Positions 7,899 through 15,534 of a DNA stretch of 24,058 nucleotides are shown one piece after another. Origin of the DNA: Candidatus Moranbacteria bacterium CG_4_8_14_3_um_filter_34_16 (lineage in GTDB: Bacteria; Patescibacteriota; Minisyncoccia; Moranbacterales; UBA2206); NCBI GenBank assembly GCA_002782345.1, contig PFHO01000035.1, forward strand, positions 1 through 24,058, read 5' to 3'. Position 1 is the stretch's first letter. Every line of letters starts with the position of its first letter. The translations under genes were made by a program, and so were the position numbers. The notes beneath the pieces are model-generated. The model searched no databases. It saw nothing but the letters and a program-made list of their open reading frames with translations, and was not told where the DNA came from.

Positions 7899-9038
7899 TC
7901 AAACACTCTGAAATATATCCAGCATTTTTTGTGCGGTTTTTTGCCAAGAAAAATTTTTGCTTTGTTCCAAACCTTTCCGAGACAATTCTTCTTGAATTTT
8001 TTTGTTTTTCAAAAGCAATGTCAATTTTTCCGCCAAATCTGCAGCCTCTTGCAGATTGAAAAATTTCACCGCAATTCCCGCAATTTCCCTATGAGGAGAA
8101 ATTTCTGACGCAACAACCGGAATTCCTAAACTCATCGCTTCCAAAATCGGAATGCCAAAACCTTCATAAAACGAAGGGAAGCAAAAAATTTTCGCTCCCG
8201 CCATAACTAATGCCTTGTCTTTTTCGTCAATAAATCCGGGAAAAATTATTTTTTCTTGAACAGAACTTTTTTTCAAGGCGATATCTATTTTGGAATCAAA
8301 GTTGTATTTTTTATTGCCGGCAATCACTAAATTCACTTTTTCTTGCAATGATTTTTCCAGCAAATAAAAAGCTTGGATAAGCAAAGGAATATTTTTTCTC
8401 GGTTGAAGCGTTCCTATATAAAGGATATAGTTTTCACCCAATTGATACTTTTTCTTAACAGCGTCTATTTTTTCCGAAGAAACATTTTGTCGCAAAAAAT
8501 CATCCGCTACGGCATTATGTATATAGCTCACTTTGTTTTTTTCAATGCCATAATAATTAATTATCTCATTTTTAGTAAAACGAGAAACCGCCACTATTTT
8601 TCGCGCTCTTTTTATACTCAAAGGAATAAGTATTTTGAGAAAAAACAAATCTTTCAATTTTATCATCTGGGGGAAAAAATTGAAAGATATATCATGAATA
8701 ATGGTTATTATTTTTGTTTTTCGGGGAACAAAAAAGGGAATGACATATTGAGTCAGATAAATATCCAGCTCATTTTTTTGAAGATAGCGAGAAATACTCC
8801 AAAAATTCCAAATAAATTTGTTTTTTGCTCGCAAAGAAACAATTTCAAAATTTTCCTTTTTTTTCAATCCCAAATGGGATCTTAAAAATTTTATTTTTTT
8901 CGGTTCAGTTTCATCAGTAAAAAGAGTGTAATAATTTTTTTGGTCAATCATCGCCAAATTTTTTACCAAACCAAAAAAAACCGCTTCGTCTCCGGTTCTA
9001 TTTTTCCCAATAAGTCTAATGTCAATTCCAATATGCAT
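7899..9038 (-). CDS. Glycosyltransferase family 4
   Basis: This is a retaining GT-B enzyme of 379 residues, the usual size, with two Rossmann-like halves. The N-terminal half opens with IGIDIRLIGKNRTGDEAVFF; the GIDIR start is typical of GT4 enzymes in surface-polysaccharide clusters. The donor half has YIGTLQPRKNIPLLIQAF (about residues 226-243), with the phosphate-contacting Arg-Lys, and the EX7E motif FPSFYEGFGIPILEAM, followed by GIPVVAS. No membrane segment is evident, so it acts at the inner face of the membrane. The gene lies 30 bp below the O-antigen ligase-like gene and is last in the minus glycan block. Its donor and acceptor cannot be predicted. Confidence 0.9.
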   Translation of the reverse strand: MHIGIDIRLIGKNRTGDEAVFFGLVKNLAMIDQKNYYTLFTDETEPKKIKFLRSHLGLKKKENFEIVSLRAKNKFIWNFWSISRYLQKNELDIYLTQYVIPFFVPRKTKIITIIHDISFNFFPQMIKLKDLFFLKILIPLSIKRARKIVAVSRFTKNEIINYYGIEKNKVSYIHNAVADDFLRQNVSSEKIDAVKKKYQLGENYILYIGTLQPRKNIPLLIQAFYLLEKSLQEKVNLVIAGNKKYNFDSKIDIALKKSSVQEKIIFPGFIDEKDKALVMAGAKIFCFPSFYEGFGIPILEAMSLGIPVVASEISPHREIAGIAVKFFNLQEAADLAEKLTLLLKNKKIQEELSRKGLEQSKNFSWQKTAQKMLDIFQSV

Positions 9039-9068
9039 ATTTTTTTTAGAAAAAAGTTAAAAACCGCA

Positions 9069-10685
9069 TTAATCTTTAATCTGAACAATTGCCAACCAAA
9101 ACCAAAAAAATCCCAAAAAAATTCCGGCATTGAAAAAATTAAAAACAAAAATGGCAAACCAAGAAAGGATACAAAACAAAAAAAACGCTTTCTCGGAAAA
9201 ATTTTGAGAAAAATAATATTTTTTTAGCGCTTTCCAAAAAATATAAAAAAACAAAAATACCAAAGACAAAAAACCCACTATTCCGGCGGACAACCAAACT
9301 TCCAAAAAGATATTGGAGGAATTGAAAAAATTTCCCTGCAAATCTTTCCCCAAAATTTTCCCGATACTTCCCCATCCAATCCCCAGCAAATAATGTTTTT
9401 TTATCTCTTTCCATGATTTCTGATAAATTTCGTTTCGTGTCTTCACGTTAGGATCATCCCGATAAACTTCCGTCACAAAAAAACCGGTAGATTTTTGAGC
9501 TGAAATATCTTCTAAATCAATATGACGGCAATTCATCTTTTCCAAATCGGAAACATCGCCAATAGTCAAATCGGTTTCTATTTTTGAACGGCAGGAAACT
9601 GTTATTTTTTGTTTTCCGGTTCCAACACTCTGCAATCTGTCTTTCAATTCAAAATCGGTAAGATTAAAAATATAAATCAGCCCCAGAGCCAAAAAACCGG
9701 CACTCAGGGTAAAAAAGAAATTTTTTGAAAAAAATTTCCAATGCCAAGCGCGAAAATTAAGATTTGTCAAAAGAATAAAAAGAAAAAAGAAAATGACAAC
9801 AAAGATTGCCAACCAAGCGCTTCGGCTAACCGTTAAAAAAATCGCCATAAAAGAAAAAACCAATCCCCAAAAAACAAAAAAAAAATTATTCTTAAAAGAA
9901 AACATTTTCCATTTTTCTTCCTCTTGAAATTTTGGAAAAAAATCGGCGCGCGCAAAATTGAAATAAAGATATTGCAAAGCAAGAAAAACTGTCGCTAAAA
10001 CAACCAAAAAAATTCCCGCCCAATCCGGTTCCATAAAAGTCAAATTGATTCTTTCTTCCATAACTTCAAATCCTTCCATTCCGTTTTGAAAACGAAAACT
10101 TTGCCAAATCCCGTAAAAAGCGTCAATCAAAGAAGAAGCAAGGAAAAAAGGGATGATTTTTTTTATGTCGGAAAAAGTTTGAAGATAATATCTAGTCAAA
10201 AAATATAAAACGGAAAAACTAACAAAAACAATCGCTAGCTTCAAACTGAGCATCTTGTCAGGAGCGTTTAAAATGGCAAAAAATCCAAAAAAAGAAATAG
10301 CGACAACCAAACGATCCACCCAGCTAATTTTGGGAAATTTAAAATTCAATCTGCCAGAAAATGATCTGATCGTTAAAGCTAAAATTATCAAAAAACCCAA
10401 AAATTGATACGGTCGCAAGAAAAAACCGAACTCTGCCGGAGACAAACTGACATTTTCAAACATAATCATTCCGGAGAAAAGAAGAAAAAACCAGCCGGGA
10501 CGAAATAATGAAAATGCTAAAAATAAAGAAAAGAAAAAGACAAAATTTCCCGCATCAAGCGGAAGAATTTTTGCGTTTCCCAAAAAAATCAGAGTTAGTG
10601 CTAGAAAAAAATTCAGAACAAAAAGGGAGATTTTCAGTTGATTTTTTTGATTAAAAATTTTAGAAAAACCGTCAAATATACTCAT
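9069..10685 (-). CDS. O-antigen ligase / Wzy-like polymerase, polytopic membrane protein
   Basis: These enzymes work at the outer face of the membrane and either polymerise lipid-linked repeat units or move glycans to an acceptor. The protein is 538 residues with roughly 10-12 hydrophobic segments, rich in Phe. The family's large extracytoplasmic loop lies at about 345-450. It contains an extra region with two cysteines (VSCRS and MNCRH), a KTRNEIYQKSWKEIKKH helix, and the GIGWGS motif typical of the Wzy_C region. Hydrophobic helices then resume (IFLEVWLSAGIVGFLSLVFL). It lies between two GT4 genes on the minus strand. Ligase and polymerase cannot be told apart from sequence. A glycoprotein O-oligosaccharyltransferase of the same superfamily is another option. 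Confidence 0.85.
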   Translation of the reverse strand: MSIFDGFSKIFNQKNQLKISLFVLNFFLALTLIFLGNAKILPLDAGNFVFFFSLFLAFSLFRPGWFFLLFSGMIMFENVSLSPAEFGFFLRPYQFLGFLIILALTIRSFSGRLNFKFPKISWVDRLVVAISFFGFFAILNAPDKMLSLKLAIVFVSFSVLYFLTRYYLQTFSDIKKIIPFFLASSLIDAFYGIWQSFRFQNGMEGFEVMEERINLTFMEPDWAGIFLVVLATVFLALQYLYFNFARADFFPKFQEEEKWKMFSFKNNFFFVFWGLVFSFMAIFLTVSRSAWLAIFVVIFFFLFILLTNLNFRAWHWKFFSKNFFFTLSAGFLALGLIYIFNLTDFELKDRLQSVGTGKQKITVSCRSKIETDLTIGDVSDLEKMNCRHIDLEDISAQKSTGFFVTEVYRDDPNVKTRNEIYQKSWKEIKKHYLLGIGWGSIGKILGKDLQGNFFNSSNIFLEVWLSAGIVGFLSLVFLFFYIFWKALKKYYFSQNFSEKAFFLFCILSWFAIFVFNFFNAGIFLGFFWFWLAIVQIKD

Positions 10686-10745
10686 TTTAAAAAAATTTTA
10701 GCAATAACTTTATAAACACAATCCGCTTTAAAAAATTTTAAACAA

Positions 10746-10839
10746 TGGACATATTGCTTAATAACTCACTACTACAATTTCCACATTTTGGTTAAATTTT
10801 CCAAAATTTCGTTACGCAATTTATTAAGCAATATGCCTA
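10746..10839. repeat. 94-bp palindrome-ended repeat, copy 1
   Basis: This is one of two copies in the window (the other at 16585-16678), both in the same orientation, same length, differing at 7 positions. The ends are 19-nt imperfect inverted repeats with a perfect 15-bp core (CATATTGCTTAATAA against TTATTAAGCAATATG). Inside is a second hairpin, ATTTTGG (10785-10791) and CCAAAAT (10801-10807). The right end supplies the TAG stop of the GT4 gene that ends at 10837. It occupies most of the gap between two genes of one operon. Its nature (miniature transposable element or structured RNA) is undecided. Confidence 0.85.
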
Positions 10840-12060
10840 ATTTTTATTCTTTTTTTGTTCTCTAGTATTTTCCAAAAGAACATGCAACATTTTTTGGCAA
10901 AATTTTTCCATAGAAAACATTTTGGCTCTTTTTGCACTTCGGCGAGACATTTCTTGACGCAAATCTTTGTTTCGCAAACAATTTTTCATAACCATGGCGA
11001 TATCTTGCGTGTCGTCAGGATCGCAATAGATAACACTGTCTCCACCCACTTCCGGCAAAGAAGATTTTTTTGACACGATAACCGGAACGCCCAAAATCAT
11101 CGCTTCCAAAACCGGCAAACCGAATCCTTCATAAAGCGAAGGATAAACAAACATTTTGGCAGACACATAAAGTGCCGGCAAATCTTCTTCCGGGATTTTT
11201 CCAATCAATTTAACTTCTTGAGTTAAATTCAATTCTTTGATTATTTTTTCCGCATCCGTTGCCAAAGGAAAAATTTCCGGAAGAAGTTTTCCGTAAATAA
11301 CCAGTGGGGGAATTTCCGCGCTGAAACGAATTTTTTTATTTTTATCCAAAAGAAAACGATAAGCGTAAAGAAGTTTTTCAATGTTTTTTCTTTTTTCATA
11401 TCCCCCGCCAGCAAAGATATATCCCGAAGACAAAAAATATTTTTCCAGAATTTGACGATTTTTTTCTTTTGAAATCGGCTTAAAATAAATTTCACTCGCA
11501 CCAATATAATTGACAGTTATTTTTGCAGGATTGATATTCAAAAACTGAATAAGATCTTTTTCTGTTCTTTTGGAAATCACCACAATTTTGTCCGCGCTTT
11601 TTATGGATTTTTCCACCAATTTTTGGTAAATTATTTTTCTGAAATTATTGAGATAAACAGGAAAAATTTTGGGAATAATATCATGAACTAACATCGTATG
11701 AAAAATTTTTCCGTCAAGAATGGTAGCAGATTGGTAAAGACTCAAAAAAATATCGCACTTATCTTTTTTGACCATTTTGGGAAGCATAAATTTTTCCCAA
11801 ATTATTCTTCGCAAAAGATCGTCTCGTTTGTAAAAACGCGGCAAAAAAAATCGCTTTTGAAAATTTTCCGACAAATTCAAACCAAAAGAAAAATCTTCTT
11901 CGGCGTATAAAATAAAATTTATATTTTCGCTTTCGGAAACTGCCAATTTTTTCAAAAAATTGGCAGTTACTTGACCAATTCCCGTTTCCGGTTTTCGCAA
12001 AAAAGAAACATTGATTCCAAGCGTGATTTTTTCTTTTCCCATAATGCTATCATAAACCAT
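10837..12060 (-). CDS. Glycosyltransferase family 4
   Basis: This GT-B enzyme has 407 residues. The N-terminus reads TLGINVSFLRKPETGIGQVTANFL, matching the GIGxV/GIGxY start of polysaccharide-cluster GT4 enzymes. The donor half shows AGGGYEKRKNIEKLL (Arg-Lys phosphate contact), EVKLIGKIPEEDLPALY, and the EX7E motif YPSLYEGFGLPVLEAM followed by GVPVIVSKKSSLPEVGGD. It is probably the first gene of the minus glycan block, with the ligase-like gene next. The start is set at ATG 12060; Met7 (ATG 12042) is equally possible, and neither has a Shine-Dalgarno motif. The stop codon lies inside the 94-bp repeat, so that insertion may have trimmed or altered the original C-terminus (the end reads REQKKNKN). 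Confidence 0.9.
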   Translation of the reverse strand: MVYDSIMGKEKITLGINVSFLRKPETGIGQVTANFLKKLAVSESENINFILYAEEDFSFGLNLSENFQKRFFLPRFYKRDDLLRRIIWEKFMLPKMVKKDKCDIFLSLYQSATILDGKIFHTMLVHDIIPKIFPVYLNNFRKIIYQKLVEKSIKSADKIVVISKRTEKDLIQFLNINPAKITVNYIGASEIYFKPISKEKNRQILEKYFLSSGYIFAGGGYEKRKNIEKLLYAYRFLLDKNKKIRFSAEIPPLVIYGKLLPEIFPLATDAEKIIKELNLTQEVKLIGKIPEEDLPALYVSAKMFVYPSLYEGFGLPVLEAMILGVPVIVSKKSSLPEVGGDSVIYCDPDDTQDIAMVMKNCLRNKDLRQEMSRRSAKRAKMFSMEKFCQKMLHVLLENTREQKKNKN

Positions 12061-12196
12061 TTTTTGATTTATGTCATCTTTTTTTTCGCTTGTCCTCTCT
12101 TGAAAAAATACAGACTCTAATTTATTTTTAAAATTTAAAGATTTTTCAAAAAAATTAGATCAAAAAAAACACCAAAAAAAATCATTTGATTTATTA
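12061..12196. other. Left part of the divergent intergenic region
   Basis: The 380-bp gap between the divergent GT4 gene (12060) and the sensor kinase gene (12441) has no gene. This left portion is A/T-rich and should hold the promoter of the minus GT block, but I found no clear -35/-10 pair. The rest holds the MITE-like element, a kinase promoter and a solo repeat end, listed separately. Confidence 0.3.
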
Positions 12197-12323
12197 TAGG
12201 ACTTATGCGTTTGACGAGAAATTAATAATGATATTCCCTCTCAAGAGCTTCAATCTTAATTAAACTGGCAAGAACTTAATTTCATAAATTATGCTTTATT
12301 TTAACGCAAGCGCGCAAGTCCTA
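12197..12323. mobile_element. MITE-like element, copy A (127 bp)
   Basis: The ends are 17-bp inverted repeats (TAGGACTTATGCGTTTG on the left; TAGGACTTGCGCGCTTG on the right, read inward) with three mismatches. The interior has no reading frame. A second copy lies at 17818-17952 in the opposite orientation, and the two align along the whole element, sharing for example the exact blocks GAAATTAATAATGATA, GCTTCAATCTTAATTAAACT and AAATTATGCTTTA. Each begins and ends with TA, consistent with insertion at TA as in IS630/Tc1-like families. No transposase is in the window. The element ends 17 bp before the -35 of the kinase promoter. Confidence 0.85.
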
Positions 12324-12340
12324 AAATAATTTTTTTTAAA

Positions 12341-12369
12341 CTGACAATTTTGGAAAAATATAGTATAGT
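12341..12369 (+). promoter_or_regulatory. Promoter of the sensor kinase / receiver pair
   Basis: CTGACA (12341-12346), a 17-bp spacer and TATAGT (12364-12369) are close to the sigma-70 consensus. The start site would be near 12376, giving a leader of about 65 nt to ATG 12441 that contains the solo MITE end. Confidence 0.6.
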
Positions 12370-12395
12370 TCATTTGTAAAAAAGAAAAATATATT

Positions 12396-12410
12396 TAGGG
12401 CTTACGCTTG
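12396..12410 (+). repeat. Solo copy of the MITE terminal repeat
   Basis: TAGGGCTTACGCTTG matches the MITE end TAGGACTTACGCGCTTG with one substitution and a 2-nt gap. It lies 73 bp right of copy A, in the same orientation as A's left end, inside the predicted leader of the kinase gene. It may be a remnant of another insertion; a 15-nt match could also be partly chance. Confidence 0.45.
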
Positions 12411-12440
12411 AAGATTTTAATTATGAATCATTAAAATAAA

Positions 12441-13391
12441 ATGAAAAAAATTAAAGACATCAGTTTCAAAACGAAAATAATCGTTGTGGTTGAGTTTTTT
12501 GTTTTTAGCATTGCGATAACTCTTGGTTTTTTATCTTATACCAGTTACAAATCTTTGATCCGCCAAGCATCAGAGACTAAACTTATTTCTGTCGCTTCTT
12601 CAACGGCTTCTGTTATTGATCCAGAAAAATTGGTTCTTATTCAAGAAGAGAAAGATACAATGAGCGAAAATTATTTGGAAATCAGAAAAAATTTGCAAAA
12701 AATCAAAAATGCTAATCCTGCCGTTGATGATATTTATCTGATGAAAAAATCCGCTTATGAAAATATTTTGAATTTCATCCTTAATGCAAGCGAGACGGAA
12801 GATAAAAATGGCAACGGAATCATTGAAGAAGATGAAGAAGAAGTTAAATTTGAAGAAGAATACGAAATCTCTTCTCTTCCGGAAATTAAAAAATCTTTTG
12901 AGAATCCAACCACTGACAAAGAAATCAATTGCGATAAATGGGGTTGTTGGCTTTCTGGCTACGCTCCAATTAAAAATAATAACGATGAAACAATTGCCAT
13001 TGTCGGCGTAGATATCTCAGCAAAACAAATTCTTGATTATGAGTTTCAAATAAGAAAAGAACCTTTTTTGACATTGGGAATAATTTTTCTCATTTTTCCC
13101 GTTTTCCTTTTCTTCTTTTTGCAATACCTGCTCAAACCAATTTCAAAAATTATCAATGGCATAAACGGTTTTAGAAAAAATTTGAAAAACAGAATAGAAA
13201 TCAACGAAAACAATGAATTTAGTCTTATCGCCAAAAATTTCAATCAAATGGCTTTGGACTTGGAAATTCTTTATACCCAAATGGGAGAAAAAGTTAGAGA
13301 AAAAACAAAAACACTCATAGAAATTGCCAGAAAAGCTTTAGAAGAAAAAACCCGCTATGAAGCATTATTGATAGTGTGGGCGAAGGCGTGA
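12441..13391 (+). pseudogene. Sensor histidine kinase, N-terminal half (gene broken by a 1-base deletion)
   Basis: This half holds the sensing part: first membrane helix (about 12-34), an extracellular Cache-like domain (about 35-205), second membrane helix (208-231), a HAMP linker (about 232-285) and a coiled coil (about 285-310). The sensor carries an EF-hand-like loop, DKNGNGIIEEDE (121-132), with D, N, N and E at calcium-ligand positions 1, 3, 5 and 12, then CDKWGCWLSGYAPIK, typical of the membrane-proximal Cache strand. The natural continuation after RYEALL is DSVGEGVIVTD, but the frame is lost near 13368-13370, where one base is missing. The 316-residue product ends in the nonsense tail IVWAKA. 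The gene has its own promoter, just downstream of a MITE. Together with the next entry it would make a kinase of about 660 residues. Confidence 0.88.
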
Positions 13392-14431
13392 TTGTTACAG
13401 ATAAAAATAACAATATTATTATGATTAATAAACAAACTGAGATTTTTTTGAACAAAAAAAGCGAAGAACTTCTAGGCAAAAGAACTGATGAGATATATGA
13501 TGTTGAAGATGAATTTGAAAAAAAATTGGAAAATTCCGAAAAACCGTTACAAAAAACATTGCTTGCCGGAAAAAAAATATCCGGAAAATATTATTGTTTG
13601 CATAACGATAGAAAAATTCCCGTTTTTGTTAACGCTACACCGGTAATTTGTGAAAGTGAAATAATAGGCGCGATTTTGTTATTCAGGGATATTTCTCGTG
13701 AAAATGAGATTGATCGAGCCAAAACAGAATTTGTTTCTTTGGCTTCTCATCAATTGCGAACACCGCTCTCAATTATTAATTGGTATAGCGAAGCATTAAC
13801 ACAAAATCAAAACAATTTTTCCAAAGAACAAAAGAACTACATGAAAAAAATATGCAACGCCAATCAAAGAATGATTAATTTGGTCAAATCGCTTCTCAAT
13901 ACTTCCCGACTGGAAATGAACACTTTTTCCATTAAAAATAAAGAGATTGATTTGGTAAAAATAGCAAGAAACACCCTGGAAGAGGTTGCGGAACTTTGTT
14001 CCGTTCAAAATATCTCCATTGAAGAAAAATTTTCTTCCGAAACAATCAGGCTAAAAGGCGATCCGCAATTATTAACAATAATTTTACACAATCTTCTAAC
14101 CAACGCCATTAAATATTCCAAGCGAGACGGAAAAATTATTTTGGAAATTTTTGAACAAAAAACAGACATTATAATCGATGTAATTGATCAAGGAATTGGC
14201 ATTCCGGAAAAACAGAAAAAAGAAATATTCACTCGATTTTTTCGAGCAAATAACGCCAAAGAAAAAGACGCAGAAGGAACCGGATTGGGACTTTATATAA
14301 TCAAAACAACTGTTGAAAAGCTTGGCGGAAAAATCACTTTTGATTCAAAAGAAAAAAAAGGAACAACTTTCTCAGTGATTCTTCCAAAAAATGGAACACT
14401 TGAAAAAGAAAGCGCAAAAAAATTGATTTAA
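13376..14431 (+). pseudogene. Sensor histidine kinase, C-terminal half (PAS, HisKA, HATPase_c)
   Basis: This is the continuation of the preceding gene in the next frame; the real frame already applies from GAT at 13370. Domains are a PAS domain (about residues 1-105, GEGVIVTDKNNNIIMINKQ), HisKA with the phospho-acceptor His in SLASHQLRTPLS, and HATPase_c with N-box ILHNLLTNAIKYSK, G1 VIDQGIGIPE, F-box FTRFFRA and G2 GTGLGLYI. All catalytic motifs are intact, so the kinase is otherwise normal. GTG 13376 could start a soluble kinase by itself, but it has no ribosome-binding site and falls inside the PAS domain's first strand, so I read it as a fragment. The receiver gene follows after 22 bp. 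If the missing base is a sequencing error, the two halves are one intact gene. Confidence 0.88.
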
Positions 14432-14453
14432 TTTTTTATTTTTAAAAAACATT

Positions 14454-14663
14454 ATGTCAAAAAATGACAATCAAAGAAAAATTCTCATCGTTGACGATGA
14501 AAAAGATATGCGAGAAATTTTGGGCGACAGATTCAGTGCTGAAGGATTTCCCGTCCTTCTTGCCGGCGATGGCAAAGAAGGTCTAACGTTAGCTTTTGAA
14601 AATCATCCTTCGGCTATTCTGCTAGACATCGCAATCCCAATATGGATGGGCTTCAAATGCTAG
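14454..14663 (+). pseudogene. CheY-like response regulator, N-terminal part (frameshifted)
   Basis: This is a single receiver domain without an output domain, partner of the kinase just upstream. This part has the acidic pocket Asp14-Asp15 in ILIVDDEKD and the phospho-acceptor Asp58 in AILLDIAIP. The normal continuation would be NMDGLQMLEKL, but one A is missing in the CCCAATATGG run at 14636-14645 (expected CCCAAATATGG). The frame therefore runs into IWMGFKC and a stop. Stand-alone receivers often pass signals through protein contacts. The start is ATG 14454, 22 bp after the kinase stop. Confidence 0.88.
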
Positions 14664-14839
14664 AAAAACTGAGAAATGACAACTGGGGAAAAGATGCTTC
14701 AGTTGTTTTGCTTACCAATATCAGCGATACAAACAAAATTGAAGAGGCGCGAAAAATTGGAATTCAAGCATATATGCTTAAAGCGGAATGGAAAATGGAA
14801 CAAATAGTTGATCAAGTAAAAAAAATCATCCATAATTGA
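14642..14839 (+). pseudogene. CheY-like response regulator, C-terminal part (frameshifted)
   Basis: This is the remainder of the receiver in the next frame. From AAT at 14639 it reads NMDGLQMLEKLRND, then the switch Thr in VVLLTN and the conserved Lys in YMLKAEW. The last helix, QIVDQVKKIIHN, gives a normal receiver end; the repaired protein would be about 128 residues. ATG 14642 is the internal Met of the MDG motif and not a real start. As in the kinase, only one base is missing and all key residues survive, so the damage is recent or is an error in the sequence. Confidence 0.85.
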
Positions 14840-15149
14840 TTTTTAAAATAGTTTGAAGCGTTTTTGACTTTTAACTGATAAAAAAATTCCAAGAAATATA
14901 ATCCTTTTTTAGAAACTGGGTAAATTATTTGAATTTTTTTATATCCTCAAAATAAACGCAAAAGTGTTTTCTTGTTATTTAACTAGTGATCACTTTTGTT
15001 AGGAACTTTATTTTTTTCAATCCCTCTTCACACACAAAAAATTGCCTTTACTTAAATTAAAAAAAAGATTATACTAAAATAGATTTTAAAAGCAAAATCT
15101 TGCATTAATTCTTATTTTAGTCAATTTTTTGTGGAATTTTTTGAAAAAA
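14840..15149. other. Intergenic region after the receiver gene
   Basis: No gene is seen here. CAAAAGTG (14959-14966) and CACTTTTG (14991-14998) form a perfect 8-bp stem with a 24-nt loop, followed after 12 nt by a T-run (15011-15017), so this may terminate the kinase/receiver transcript about 120 nt past its stop. The right arm overlaps a perfect palindrome, AGTGATCACT (14987-14996). A promoter for the next gene lies at 15047-15075. Confidence 0.35.
15047..15075 (+). promoter_or_regulatory. Possible promoter of the small membrane protein gene
   Basis: TTTACT (15047-15052), a 17-bp spacer and TATACT (15070-15075). The -10 is good and the -35 moderate (4 of 6). It lies about 75 bp before the likely ATG at 15150. 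Confidence 0.4.
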
Positions 15150-15401
15150 ATGATTTTTGACGCATTAAAGTCAATTCTTTTTGTTTCAATTTTGGTCGCA
15201 ATATTTTTTGGAGCGATGAGTTTTTTAGGCTATGAAATTAATGAACAATATTTTTCTTACAGCAAGAAAAAATGCGAAGAAGATTTGAAAAAATGTGCTC
15301 AAAAGATTTTAGAAAAAAAAGAAATAAATGAACATTGTAATTTCAAGTGTTTAGAACCAAAACTGATAGTCAAGAAAAAAAATGTTTCAGAATCAAATTA
15401 A
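15150..15401 (+). CDS. Small single-span membrane protein with four cysteines, unknown function
   Basis: I do not recognise a family. The 83-residue product has one membrane helix (about residues 7-27) and then a charged, probably helical C-terminal part. Four cysteines, C42-X6-C49 and C63-X3-C67, are placed so that two antiparallel helices could be joined by disulfides if that part is outside the cell, which the export-prone N-terminus allows. The frame extends back to a TTG at 15129 (adding WNFLKK), but ATG 15150 is the more likely start. It stands alone between the kinase pair and the plus glycan block, with a possible promoter of its own. It could be a component or regulator of the glycan system; that is only a guess from position. 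Confidence 0.6.
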   Translation: MIFDALKSILFVSILVAIFFGAMSFLGYEINEQYFSYSKKKCEEDLKKCAQKILEKKEINEHCNFKCLEPKLIVKKKNVSESN

Positions 15402-15534
15402 TTGCCAAAATACAAATTTTTTATAATTCATCAGATTTGAAAAATTCAGTTTATTTTGTGAAATTTTAATATCCATTAATTTTTCAAAAAAACACGCGAG
15501 TCTTGAGAATAAATAATTTCATAAATTATCAAAA

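Noticed and set aside
13360..13380. Programmed -1 frameshifting to join the two kinase halves
   Set aside because: The junction TTATTGATAG has no X-XXY-YYZ slippery heptamer and no clear downstream hairpin or pseudoknot; a simple 1-base loss explains it better, and the receiver gene has an equal loss.
15497..15530. Third MITE copy before the DPM1-like gene
   Set aside because: Only a 15-nt stretch (AATTTCATAAATTAT) matches MITE copy A; the terminal repeats are missing and the stretch is itself a simple A/T palindrome.
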